Positions 1 through 7,976 are shown, counted from the stretch's first letter. The stretch is 10,025 nucleotides of DNA from Phoenicibacter congonensis (GCA_030530045.1 JAUMVS010000049.1:1-10025); one strand, 5' to 3'. Made by a program: numbers and translations. Notes: generated by a model not told the origin, from the letters alone.

Positions 1-2023
1 AAGTGTCTTTGAATGGGTCGCCAACAGTGTCGCCAACAACTGCAGCTTTGTGAGCCTCAGAGCCCTTGCCACCGTGGACGCCGCCCTCGATGTATTTCTT
101 TGCGTTGTCCCAAGCGCCACCAGCGTTGCTCATGAAGATTGCGAGCAGCATGCCTGTTGCAACAGCGCCTGCGAGGAAGCCACCGAGCATCTCAGGGTTG
201 AAGCAACCAATTGCGATTGGCACAGCTACTGCAAGAGAGCCAGGGATAACCATCTCGTGGAGAGCTGATGTTGTTGAAATTGCAACGCACTTGTCGTACT
301 CAGGCTCAGCTTCATATTCCATGATGCCTTTGATCTCACGGAACTGACGGCGAACTTCTTCAACCATTGCGTGAGCCGCACGAGATACAGCACCCATTGT
401 GAGAGCTGCAAACATGAATGGCATCATAGCGCCGATGAAGATGCCTGCAACGATGATTGGGTTAGTGAGTGACAGGCTAAATCCAGGAAGTGCAGCGTGC
501 ATTGTAGCCTGGAATGATACGAACAATGAAATTGCTGCGAGGCCTGCAGAGGAAATTGCGAAGCCTTTTGCAATAGCAGCAGTAGTGTTGCCAACTGCGT
601 CGAGTGAGTCGGTGCGGTCGCGAATCTCCTCAGGAAGTCCGCTCATCTCAGCGATGCCGCCAGCGTTGTCAGCAACAGGGCCATAGGCGTCAACACCAAC
701 AGTAATAGCAGTGTTTGAAAGCATGCCTGTAGCAGCAAGACCTACGCCGTAAAGGCCAACAGCGATTTCGCCAGAAGCGTTAGGGAAAGCAAGGTTTCCG
801 AATGTGTATGCACCAACGATTGCAGCAGCAACCAAAATGATTGGAGCAATTGTTGATTTCATGCCTGTTGCAAGTCCCTCAATAATGACGGTTGCAGCGC
901 CAGTCTCAGCGCTCTCTGCAATCTTGTGAACAGGTGAGTAGGTGTCTGAGCAGAAGTACTCAGTGATTTTGCCAATTGCGAGGCCAGCAACAAGGCCGCA
1001 GATTACAGAGCCGAAGAGCCAGATTGGCTGAGCAGCTTCTGCTTGAGTGTTCCATACGAAGAACAGAGCAAAAATGATGCAAATCTCAATGCCTGCAGCG
1101 AGATAGGTGCCAGCGTTGAGAGCTTTGTGAAGGTCAGCGCCTTCCTTAGTGCGAACTGCAAAAAGGCCGATGACAGAAGTCAGGATGCCGAATGCAGCGA
1201 TTGTTACAGGGGTTACGATTGCCCAAATGAGGTCAACACCCACGAAGTAGCTTCCAAGAGCACCAAGTGTAACAGCAAGAATCGTTGGAGCAAGAATTGA
1301 GCCAGTGTATGACTCGAAGAGGTCAGCGCCCATGCCTGCTACGTCACCGACGTTGTCACCAACGTTGTCAGCAATTGTTGCAGGGTTTCTTGGGTCGTCC
1401 TCAGGAATTCCAGCCTCGACCTTACCAACAAGGTCAGCACCAACGTCAGCAGCCTTTGTGTAAATGCCGCCGCCAACACGAGCAAACAGTGCAACGCCCG
1501 AAGCGCCAGTTGCGAAGCCTTCAACCATGCCAACGTGCTCTTTCATGAGAGCCATGTCAACAATGTCAACATTGAATACAAGCAGAATGAGCCAGAGTGA
1601 AAGACCCATGAGAGCAAAAGATGCAACGCAAAGACCCATTGTGAGACCTGAACGGAAGCTCACTGTCAATGCTTTTGCGACTGAAGCCTCAGCAGCATGC
1701 GCAGTTCTGGTGTTTGCGCGAGTTGCAACATACATGCCAACATAGCCAGCTGCAGCACTCAAAATGCCACCAGTTACAAATGCGATTGCGGTCCAGATGT
1801 TAAGGAAAATTGCCATAACAACTGCAACTACAACGACGAAGATGATGAGAATTTTGTACTCACTCATCAAGAATGCTTGTGCACCCTGCTGAATTTTCAC
1901 AGAGATGCTGTTCATCTTCTCGGAACCTGGATCTTGTTTAAGAACCCATGTGCCGAGATAGGCTGCAACAATAATGCCAACTGCGGCACAAATTGGTGCG
2001 AGCCATGCGATAGTCAAGCTCAC
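1..2023 (-). CDS. hppA: Membrane-bound ion-translocating pyrophosphatase (K+-dependent type), 3' end cut off by window
   Basis: This integral membrane enzyme hydrolyses cytoplasmic pyrophosphate and uses the energy to pump H+ (or Na+) across the membrane. I read the minus frame from a GTG at 2023 and got 674 uninterrupted codons to the window edge. The family normally runs a little further, so roughly 15-40 residues are missing. Seen directly: many hydrophobic segments; the substrate-binding stretch DVGADLVGKVE (residues 193-203); the signature DNVGDNVGDVAGMGAD (219-234); GGAWDNAKKYIE and GDTVGDPFKDT near the C-terminus. The motif GNTTAAIAKG has Ala at about 482 and 485, where K+-independent enzymes have Lys and Thr, so K+ dependence is expected. 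The sequence alone does not let me say whether H+ or Na+ is pumped. It starts 28 nt after ribF with no visible terminator between, so co-transcription is likely. Family identity is very secure. Confidence 0.97.
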   Translation of the reverse strand, partial: MSLTIAWLAPICAAVGIIVAAYLGTWVLKQDPGSEKMNSISVKIQQGAQAFLMSEYKILIIFVVVVAVVMAIFLNIWTAIAFVTGGILSAAAGYVGMYVATRANTRTAHAAEASVAKALTVSFRSGLTMGLCVASFALMGLSLWLILLVFNVDIVDMALMKEHVGMVEGFATGASGVALFARVGGGIYTKAADVGADLVGKVEAGIPEDDPRNPATIADNVGDNVGDVAGMGADLFESYTGSILAPTILAVTLGALGSYFVGVDLIWAIVTPVTIAAFGILTSVIGLFAVRTKEGADLHKALNAGTYLAAGIEICIIFALFFVWNTQAEAAQPIWLFGSVICGLVAGLAIGKITEYFCSDTYSPVHKIAESAETGAATVIIEGLATGMKSTIAPIILVAAAIVGAYTFGNLAFPNASGEIAVGLYGVGLAATGMLSNTAITVGVDAYGPVADNAGGIAEMSGLPEEIRDRTDSLDAVGNTTAAIAKGFAISSAGLAAISLFVSFQATMHAALPGFSLSLTNPIIVAGIFIGAMMPFMFAALTMGAVSRAAHAMVEEVRRQFREIKGIMEYEAEPEYDKCVAISTTSALHEMVIPGSLAVAVPIAIGCFNPEMLGGFLAGAVATGMLLAIFMSNAGGAWDNAKKYIEGGVHGGKGSEAHKAAVVGDTVGDPFKDT

Positions 2024-2028
2024 GTTTT

Positions 2029-2034
2029 CCTCCT
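2029..2034 (-). promoter_or_regulatory. Strong Shine-Dalgarno site for hppA
   Basis: The minus strand reads AAAGGAGGAAAAC before the GTG at 2023. The AGGAGG core is 5 nt from the start codon. This near-perfect site decides the GTG start and suggests hppA is translated more strongly than its upstream neighbours, whose sites are weaker. Confidence 0.85.
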
Positions 2035-2041
2035 TTAAGTG

Positions 2042-2052
2042 GTTAAATTAAC
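2042..2052. repeat. Small AT-rich inverted repeat in the ribF-hppA gap
   Basis: GTTAA-A-TTAAC is a perfect 5-1-5 palindrome between the ribF stop and the hppA Shine-Dalgarno site. It could be a small operator, a weak RNA hairpin, or chance in AT-rich spacer. It has no following U-tract, so it is not an intrinsic terminator. Confidence 0.3.
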
Positions 2053-2624
2053 TAAACTATTGTAACACCCAACAGCTCATTTGCCTGGGCGTTGTTGCCT
2101 TCTTCGAGCAAGTGCCTGATTCTAGTTGCAGTCACTGGCTCGCCGTTCACCTCGAGCAAGTCATGCGCCACAATGCGCGTGCCGCTCAAAGCCGACCATT
2201 CCTTCAAAACCTCCACATCGCCTTCCGCATTGGCGCCAAAATGAAAGTCCTTGCCAACATGAATTGCAAGAGGCGGAAACTTCCTGAAAATGCGTTGCAA
2301 AAATTGCATTGGGTTTTGTGAAGCAAACTCCTCATCAAACGGAAGAACCGCAACCGAATCGACATCAAGCTCAGTCAAAGCATTGAGTCTGTGAGCGTTC
2401 GATTGCAGTTTATGAAGTTTTTCAGGGCAAAAAAGCTCATCGGGGTCGACTGAAAAAGTAACGATTACGCAGCGACAATTGTTCTCTTCAGCGTCGGCTT
2501 TGGCCTGCTCAATTAAATAGCGGTGGCCAACGTGAACTCCGTCGAACACACCCATCGCGACCACAGCTCCGCCAAAAAGCGCGTAGTCAAACGGGCAGTG
2601 AGCATTAACTATTGAACAAGGCAT
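2052..2624 (-). CDS. ribF: FAD synthetase (FMN adenylyltransferase), lacking the riboflavin kinase domain
   Basis: This should transfer AMP from ATP to FMN, giving FAD and pyrophosphate in the cytoplasm. Seen: the nucleotidyltransferase motif GVFDGVHVGH (residues 25-34), VGKDFHFG (123-130), and VTATRIRHLL (164-173), the counterpart of the usual SSTRIR motif. The usual bacterial RibF is bifunctional and about 300 residues or more, with a C-terminal flavokinase barrel. This protein has 190 residues and stops just after the adenylyltransferase module, at ANELLG, where the kinase half normally begins. The next gene starts 28 nt later, so no kinase remnant is present downstream. The start overlaps the end of truB by 16 nt. 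A good AGGAG site (2632-2636) lies 7 nt upstream of the ATG, which fixes the start. Riboflavin phosphorylation would have to come from another gene or from imported FMN (inference). Confidence 0.92.
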   Translation of the reverse strand: MPCSIVNAHCPFDYALFGGAVVAMGVFDGVHVGHRYLIEQAKADAEENNCRCVIVTFSVDPDELFCPEKLHKLQSNAHRLNALTELDVDSVAVLPFDEEFASQNPMQFLQRIFRKFPPLAIHVGKDFHFGANAEGDVEVLKEWSALSGTRIVAHDLLEVNGEPVTATRIRHLLEEGNNAQANELLGVTIV

Positions 2625-3823
2625 CTTGTTACTCCTGTGCTAAAAATTGTGTAGGCCTTCAAAAGCTGCGCTTCTTCCGACCAAGAATAAATTCCCAAAA
2701 CTTTTTCGGGCTGTACTATAAACAACAACTCCCCGTGGGTCAACCGCTCATTTGTTGGTGCGAGGTCGCCATCGATGCATTCAAAAACGCGAGTTTCATC
2801 ACACGGAATCGCGCCACCGTTGGCGATTAGCCTCATATCATCTTCAGTTGCAAGGTAGGTTTTGTAAGGTAAAACTTTGCAGGGGTCTAAAACCTTTGCA
2901 CACGCAGGCAAAAGTAGCGCATTGGGTGCACACGATGGCTCCTGACCTTGCTCGTCAGCATACGATTGCTTGCGCTCGATTTCTGCTTCGAGCTCTTCCA
3001 TGTTTGTTGAAGAATCAAGAGTGATTCCGCCGACAAATGTGCGCTTGAGTGAGCTTAGATGCGCACAACATTGAACGCCCTCACCAATGTCGCGAGCTAG
3101 AGAGCGAATGTATGTTCCAGAACCAACTACGAATCGCACTTCCCATGCAAGGTTTTGACAAGCATTAAGCGCCGCCGAGTCTTCGCCAGAATTTGCGGAA
3201 GGAATGGTTTCAATACTAGATTTGTCGCCTGGCATGAAGCTATCACTCTCTGTAGGGTTAGAAGCACCTTCCAAAGCAAATTCAGAAACACCAGCGATCT
3301 GGTTTCCTTGGATTTCGCAAGGTTTGATTGCGAGAAGTTCTGCCTCATAGACAACAATGTCACGCGCTGCAAGTTCGACGTCTTTGCCCTTGCGAGCTAG
3401 CGAGTAGGCTCGAACGCCATTCACTTTGATGGCACTATATTGCGGAGGAAGCTGCTTTTGCTCACCAATAAATGACGCAAGCACTTCGCGGGCGTAATTT
3501 TCATCACCAAGCTTTTCAGGAACATCGCACGACTCAACAACTTCCCCCGTCAGGTCATCAGTTGAGGTAGCCATTCCAAAGCAAATTTCTGCAACATATT
3601 CTTTTTTGCAAGTCTCGAAGTATTGAGCTAAGCGCGTGGCAGGACCAACCATCACAGGCAGAACGCCAGTTGCAAAAGGGTCTAGAGTGCCGCCATGCCC
3701 AACACGACGCTCACCAAATGCACGCCTGCATCGGTTTACAACATCATGAGAAGTGTAATTTTTAGGTTTGTTTACGCCAATCAAGCAGGAAATTCCGCTG
3801 GCACCACGCTTGTTTTTTGCCAC
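2609..3823 (-). CDS. truB: tRNA pseudouridine(55) synthase, with an internal insert
   Basis: TruB converts U55 in the T-loop of nearly all tRNAs to pseudouridine. Seen: GHGGTLDPFATGVLP with the catalytic Asp at residue 48; KEYVAEI around Tyr76; LPPQYSAIKVNG (125-136); GTYIRSLARDIGE (236-248); CCAHLSSLKR (252-261). The C-terminal part (about 300-404) is consistent with the TruB C-terminal or PUA-like region but is divergent. At 404 residues it is about 90-100 longer than typical bacterial TruB. Much of the excess is a Ser/Asp/Glu-rich stretch at about residues 171-225, just before the conserved EVRF...GTYIR strand. The GTG start follows the nrnA stop with no gap, and AAGGA at 3831-3835 lies 7 nt upstream and supports it. 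The 3' end overlaps ribF by 16 nt. Confidence 0.95.
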   Translation of the reverse strand: MAKNKRGASGISCLIGVNKPKNYTSHDVVNRCRRAFGERRVGHGGTLDPFATGVLPVMVGPATRLAQYFETCKKEYVAEICFGMATSTDDLTGEVVESCDVPEKLGDENYAREVLASFIGEQKQLPPQYSAIKVNGVRAYSLARKGKDVELAARDIVVYEAELLAIKPCEIQGNQIAGVSEFALEGASNPTESDSFMPGDKSSIETIPSANSGEDSAALNACQNLAWEVRFVVGSGTYIRSLARDIGEGVQCCAHLSSLKRTFVGGITLDSSTNMEELEAEIERKQSYADEQGQEPSCAPNALLLPACAKVLDPCKVLPYKTYLATEDDMRLIANGGAIPCDETRVFECIDGDLAPTNERLTHGELLFIVQPEKVLGIYSWSEEAQLLKAYTIFSTGVTRCLVQ

Positions 3824-4822
3824 CTAGGCTTCCTTTTTGAGCTCTTCGGTAATAGCTTCTTTTACAAGCTCTAGAACTTCTGCCATCGGCTTTTCGATGA
3901 CTGCGCCTGCAGCACCACGGTGCCCACCGCCACCAAACTTGCCAGCAACAACGCGCATGTCATAGTCGCCAAGTGCGCGGAACGAAAGCTTCACAAACGT
4001 TTTTTCCTCGCGAGCCATTGCGACAATCTTTGTGCCATCGAGCGAACGAAGAACATTAATCATTGAGTCGAAATCTGATTTATCGGCACCCGTAGCTGCG
4101 AATTCTTCCAAAGAAATTGAGCTAATTGCACCAGCTCCGTCAGCAAAAATCTCCATGTTGTCGACTACTTTGTTCTGCAAAACATAGGATTCAAGCGATT
4201 TGCGCATGTAGACGTTTTCAGAAACGACGGAAGGCACTGCACCTGCTTCTACCATTTCTGCCGCTGCTTTAAGAGCACGCAGGTCGGCGTTTTGATATTG
4301 GAAGTTGCCAGTGTCAGTGGCTAATCCAGTAAAGCAGCACATTGCGATATCTTTTGTTTTTTCGACGCCAAGATAATCGAGCAGTTCCCAAACGAGAACC
4401 GTTGTCGATGCAGCAGAAGTGTCGGTGTAGGTCAACTGAGTTGCACGTTTCGGCTCGGCATGATGATCAAGCGTAAATGTTTTCGGCGTGGCTTCGAGCT
4501 TTTTAGAAGCAGCGTAGCCCATGCGTTTTTCATTTGGCACGTCAATCATCAAGAAGCCATCGGCGGTTTCTTTGATGTGACCTGAATAGGTTAGAGCATC
4601 GAAGCCGCTCAAGAATTCAAAAGTTTTTGGAGCAGGCTCCTTGAGTGCCAACAAAACATCAACTCGCTTGCCCAGCGACTCGAGTGCCAGCTTCATTGCA
4701 AGCTGAGAACCAATGCAGTCACCATCAGGAGATGTATGGCCGCAAATTTGCAAATAATCGCATTTTATCAGCTCTTCTGCGAACTCCTGCAAGGTGGTGT
4801 TAGTTTGAGGAGTAACTCCCAT
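3824..4822 (-). CDS. nrnA: DHH/DHHA1 phosphoesterase, NrnA-like (oligoribonuclease / pAp phosphatase)
   Basis: Family knowledge: NrnA-type enzymes degrade RNA fragments of a few nucleotides and dephosphorylate pAp (3'-phosphoadenosine 5'-phosphate), using Mn2+ in the cytoplasm. Seen in 332 residues: motif I GHTSPDGDCIGS (H29, D33, D35); motif II Asp at 94 in MIDVPN; motif III DHH at 119-121; motif IV GLATDTGNF with D170; and the DHHA1 substrate-binding motif GGGGHRGAAG (297-306). All metal ligands are present, so it should be active. The ATG overlaps the rbfA stop as TAATG, which favours translational coupling. AAGG at 4832-4835 lies 9 nt upstream. The TAG stop is followed at once, in the same frame, by truB. 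This gene commonly sits between rbfA and truB in Gram-positive genomes. RecJ-like exonuclease or cyclic di-AMP phosphodiesterase activity cannot be excluded from sequence, but the size and lack of extra domains fit NrnA best. Confidence 0.9.
   Translation of the reverse strand: MGVTPQTNTTLQEFAEELIKCDYLQICGHTSPDGDCIGSQLAMKLALESLGKRVDVLLALKEPAPKTFEFLSGFDALTYSGHIKETADGFLMIDVPNEKRMGYAASKKLEATPKTFTLDHHAEPKRATQLTYTDTSAASTTVLVWELLDYLGVEKTKDIAMCCFTGLATDTGNFQYQNADLRALKAAAEMVEAGAVPSVVSENVYMRKSLESYVLQNKVVDNMEIFADGAGAISSISLEEFAATGADKSDFDSMINVLRSLDGTKIVAMAREEKTFVKLSFRALGDYDMRVVAGKFGGGGHRGAAGAVIEKPMAEVLELVKEAITEELKKEA
3831..3835 (-). promoter_or_regulatory. Shine-Dalgarno site inside nrnA that sets the truB GTG start
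   Basis: The minus strand reads AAAAAGGAAGCCTAGGTG. AAGGA lies within the last nrnA codons, 7 nt before the truB GTG, which itself directly follows the nrnA TAG. This argues for independent initiation or coupled reinitiation at the GTG rather than at a later codon. Confidence 0.7.
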
Positions 4823-5196
4823 TAGAGCTCGCCTTCTTCCGACTCTTCTGAGTCGTAGCCGAAACGCTCGCGCTCGCTCTCGATTTGGTTTTCGATGCGA
4901 ACAGCATTATCAATGGTCTCATCCAAACGAAAACGCAGCTCAGGAGCTTTTTTCCAATCAAGATTTCTAGCCATTACGCTTCTGATGTGACCCTTAGCTT
5001 TGCCAAGAGCGATTTCTGCATCGGCATAATTGTCAGGAGTTGTTGTGTAGAACACTTCTGCATAGGCACGATCAAAAGAAACCTTGCAGCCAGTAATTGT
5101 TACAAATTGCAAGCGAGGGTCAGAAACCTCAAACATCAAAATGTTCGAGATTTCTACCTTTGCTTGTTCATCTACTTTTCGGTTAGTTTTCTTCAT
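4822..5196 (-). CDS. rbfA: 30S ribosome-binding factor A
   Basis: RbfA binds the 30S subunit near helix 1 of 16S rRNA and is needed for late maturation, especially in the cold. It has 124 residues, the usual size, and a single type II KH fold. Seen: RKVDEQAKVEISNIL (6-20), then EVSDPRLQFVTITG (23-36), the KAKGHIRS helix (66-73), and the APELRFRLDE strand (84-93). The last 11 residues or so are very acidic (DSEESEEGEL), a common but non-conserved tail. It follows infB by 41 nt. GTAGGT about 7 nt upstream of the ATG is a modest ribosome-binding site. Its stop overlaps the nrnA start by one base. Order and neighbours match the standard nusA-infB operon. Confidence 0.96.
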   Translation of the reverse strand: MKKTNRKVDEQAKVEISNILMFEVSDPRLQFVTITGCKVSFDRAYAEVFYTTTPDNYADAEIALGKAKGHIRSVMARNLDWKKAPELRFRLDETIDNAVRIENQIESERERFGYDSEESEEGEL

Positions 5197-5237
5197 GATG
5201 AAAACCTACTTCCGTAATAAATTTCAGACTTAAAAGC

Positions 5238-7976
5238 CTACTCGGTTCTCTCAACAGTTTCGAGCGTGTAGGCCTCAATTGTGTCACCAATCTTGACGTC
5301 TTGGAAGCCAGAGACACCAATGCCGCATTCAAAGCCGCTTCTGATTGTCTTCACGTCGTCTTTGAGGTGACGAAGTGAGCCAATCTCACCCTCGAACACA
5401 ACGGTGCCGTCGCGAACTACACGAACTTTGTCGTCGCGGCTGATTTCGCCTTCAAGAACGTAGCAACCTGCAATTGTTCCAGCCTTTGGAACCTTAAATG
5501 TCTCGCGGACCTCAGCAATGCCGGTGTCTTTCTCTACGATGTCAGGTGAGAGCATGCCAACACGAGCCGCATTGATGTCCTCAATTGCTTTATAGATAAC
5601 GTTGTAGAGACGGATGTCTACCTTCTCACGCTCGGCATTCTGACGAGATTTGCCAGTTGGACGAACATTAAAGCCGATGATAACAGCGTCAGATGCAGCA
5701 GCAAGTGTGACGTCGGTCTCGGTAATTCCACCGACAGCACTATGCACAACATTGATGCGAACTTCGCTTTGATCCATCTTTGAGAACGCATCGACAAGAG
5801 CCTCAATTGAGCCTTGTACGTCGGCTTTCAAGATGAGGTTCAAGTCAACTGTCTTGCCCTCTTCAATCTTTCCGAAGAGTTCATCAAGAGTCATGTGGCC
5901 CTTTTGCTGCTCAGCAAGGCGCTCACGAAGTGCGCGCTCTTCTGCCAAATGACGAGCGTCGCGCTCATCAGCAAAGACGCGGAATTCGTCGCCTGCAACA
6001 GGAACAGAGCCAAGACCTAAAATCTCGACAGGGTCGGCTGGCACTGCCTGTTTTACATGCTCGCCTTTAGGGTTAATCAAAGCACGAACACGGCCATAGG
6101 AACTACCCGCTACAACTGTGTCGCCAGGGTGAAGTGTTCCGCGCTGAACGAGTACAGTTGCAACTGGGCCGCGACCTTTATCGAGGTTCGACTCGATTAC
6201 GAAGCCCGATGCAAGCGCATCAGGGTTAGCCTTGAGTTCCAAAACGTCAGCTTGCAGAAGGATTGTTTCTAGCAAGTCATCAATGTGCAGCTTCTTCTTA
6301 GCTGACACGTCAACAAACATATTCGAGCCGCCCCATTCCTCCGGAATGACGCCGTATTCTGTGAGCTCAGTGCGAACACGCTCTGGGTTCGCGCCGTCTT
6401 TATCAACTTTGTTGACTGCAACAACGATTGGCACGTTTGCAGCTTTTGCATGGTTGATAGCCTCAATGGTTTGTGGCATAACGCCGTCGTCAGCAGCTAC
6501 AACCAAAACGATTACATCGGTAACTTGAGCACCGCGGGCACGCATGGCAGTAAATGCTTCGTGACCAGGGGTGTCGATGAATGTGATTTGACGGTCGTTA
6601 ATTGTTACAACAGAAGCACCGATGTGCTGGGTAATTCCGCCAGCCTCAGAAGACACAACGCCAGTGTGACGAATTGCGTCCAAGAGCGATGTCTTGCCGT
6701 GGTCAACGTGACCCATAACAGTAACAACAGGTGGACGTGGTTTGAGGTCGTCCTCGGTGTCGTTGATTACAACTGCATATTCCTCGTCAGGAGAAACAAT
6801 TCTCACCTTGCGATCAAGGTCATCCGCGATGAGCTCAATCAAATCGTTGCTCATCATCTGCGTGAGAGTCAAAGGTGAACCAAGAAGGAAGAGGCGCTTT
6901 ACAATGTCGCCTGATGGGACACCCAAAAGCTCAGAAACTTTGCCGACCGAAGCGCCTTCTGGAATCTCGACTACCGACTCATCAAGAACGAGTGATGGAT
7001 CAAGACCCTTTGCGATTGCTTCTGCTTCAGCACGCTCGCGAGCTTCTTCCTCGCGCTTTTCTTTTCTCTTTTTACGGCGACCCTCACCAGCTTTTGAAGC
7101 TGCAGCTTGAACTGCCGCGCGAGCCTCAGCGAGAACCTTGTCACGCTGGAGTTTCTCAACCTCAACAGCCATTTGCTTGTAGCGATCTTCGCCGCTCTCA
7201 GCATTCTCAAGCTCAGGAACAACCTGCGCATTTTTCTTTGTAGTTGCAGCAGCCGCAGCAGCTTTGCTCATGCGCTTTTTCTCTGACTCAACCTGCTCGA
7301 GAAGCGACTTAAAACGGTCACTTGATTGAGGAGTTGTGAGCTTTTTCTTAGGCTTAGCCTGCGCAGGCTTATTTGCATCAACTTTAGGCGCATTCTTGTG
7401 ACGAAGATTTTGCTCAACGCGAGCTTTTTTGTCGGCCTCTGCCTTGTTCTTCTTCACCTGAGCCAGGAGCTTCTTTGCGGCAGCTTCGCGCTTTGCTCTG
7501 TCTTTTTCCTCGAGAATCTGCTTTTCGAGCTTCGAAAGGCCTGAGTCTTTAGTCTCGGTAGCAATCTTTTTAACTGCCTCTTTGATGTCGGCAGCAGAAA
7601 CCGCTACGTCCTTTTTTGACTTAGACTCAGAAGCTGCGCTTGTCTCTGGCTTTTTAGCACCTGTCTTGCGTCTGTGAGCCTCGCGCTCTTTGAGTTCTGC
7701 CTCGCGAGCACGCTTACGCTCTTCGAGCTCTTCCTGCTCTTTTTCTTTAGTTTTTTTGAGTTCAGCCTCTACCTTTTTCTTGGTAGCTGCGTCAACCTTT
7801 CCACCCGCTTCAACGACTTCCTTTGCAAGCTTTTGTCTAGCAAGCTTCACATCGTCTTCTGACATTGGGCTGGCGTGAGTTTTAACAGCAATGCCAATCT
7901 CATTGAGCTTTTTCACGAGATCTTTTGGATCCATGTTCATCTCATTTGCTAATTGTTTAACTCGCATTGCACTCAT
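5238..7976 (-). CDS. infB: Translation initiation factor IF-2
   Basis: This GTPase brings initiator fMet-tRNA to the 30S subunit and promotes subunit joining. In order: an IF2_N module at about 1-50 (MRVKQLANEMNMDPKDLV...); a long Lys/Glu/Ala-rich, probably helical or disordered linker at about 60-330; a second IF2_N module (about 336-390, including VGKVSELLGVPSGDIVKRL); then the G domain with G1 GHVDHGKT (422-429), G2 GGIT (446-449), G3 DTPGH (468-472), G4 NKVD (522-525) and G5 SAK (558-560). Beta-barrel domain II (about 585-670), domain III (DLNLILKADVQGSIEAL, 711-727) and the C2 fMet-tRNA-binding domain (about 815-905) follow. At 912 residues it is within the range for actinobacterial IF2. 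GAGG, 6 nt upstream of the ATG at 7976, supports the first Met over the Met at residue 4. It follows nusA by 48 nt, with no ylxR gene between. Confidence 0.98.
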   Translation of the reverse strand: MSAMRVKQLANEMNMDPKDLVKKLNEIGIAVKTHASPMSEDDVKLARQKLAKEVVEAGGKVDAATKKKVEAELKKTKEKEQEELEERKRAREAELKEREAHRRKTGAKKPETSAASESKSKKDVAVSAADIKEAVKKIATETKDSGLSKLEKQILEEKDRAKREAAAKKLLAQVKKNKAEADKKARVEQNLRHKNAPKVDANKPAQAKPKKKLTTPQSSDRFKSLLEQVESEKKRMSKAAAAAATTKKNAQVVPELENAESGEDRYKQMAVEVEKLQRDKVLAEARAAVQAAASKAGEGRRKKRKEKREEEARERAEAEAIAKGLDPSLVLDESVVEIPEGASVGKVSELLGVPSGDIVKRLFLLGSPLTLTQMMSNDLIELIADDLDRKVRIVSPDEEYAVVINDTEDDLKPRPPVVTVMGHVDHGKTSLLDAIRHTGVVSSEAGGITQHIGASVVTINDRQITFIDTPGHEAFTAMRARGAQVTDVIVLVVAADDGVMPQTIEAINHAKAANVPIVVAVNKVDKDGANPERVRTELTEYGVIPEEWGGSNMFVDVSAKKKLHIDDLLETILLQADVLELKANPDALASGFVIESNLDKGRGPVATVLVQRGTLHPGDTVVAGSSYGRVRALINPKGEHVKQAVPADPVEILGLGSVPVAGDEFRVFADERDARHLAEERALRERLAEQQKGHMTLDELFGKIEEGKTVDLNLILKADVQGSIEALVDAFSKMDQSEVRINVVHSAVGGITETDVTLAAASDAVIIGFNVRPTGKSRQNAEREKVDIRLYNVIYKAIEDINAARVGMLSPDIVEKDTGIAEVRETFKVPKAGTIAGCYVLEGEISRDDKVRVVRDGTVVFEGEIGSLRHLKDDVKTIRSGFECGIGVSGFQDVKIGDTIEAYTLETVERTE

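Noticed and set aside
1697..2038. Plus-strand open frames across the hppA region (for example 1697-2038 and 1464-1745)
   Set aside because: They are antisense to a well-conserved, uninterrupted hppA frame, have no family resemblance and lack ribosome-binding sites.
2057..2085. Internal promoter for hppA at the end of ribF (TACAAT as -10)
   Set aside because: The -10 is fair, but the hexamer 17 bp upstream matches TTGACA at only three of six positions, too weak to call.
3155..3400. Open frames on both strands over the TruB insert, possibly a small nested gene
   Set aside because: No start with a credible ribosome-binding site and no recognisable domain. The truB frame continues through the region.
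6232..6878. Plus-strand open frames opposite the IF2 G domain, the longest 142 codons
   Set aside because: These are shadows of the constrained infB codons. The translations look like antisense of conserved motifs and match no known family.
7267..7271. Internal start in infB giving a short IF2 form, as in E. coli
   Set aside because: A Met lies near residue 236 within the linker, but the upstream sequence has only a weak AGAG and no convincing Shine-Dalgarno site.
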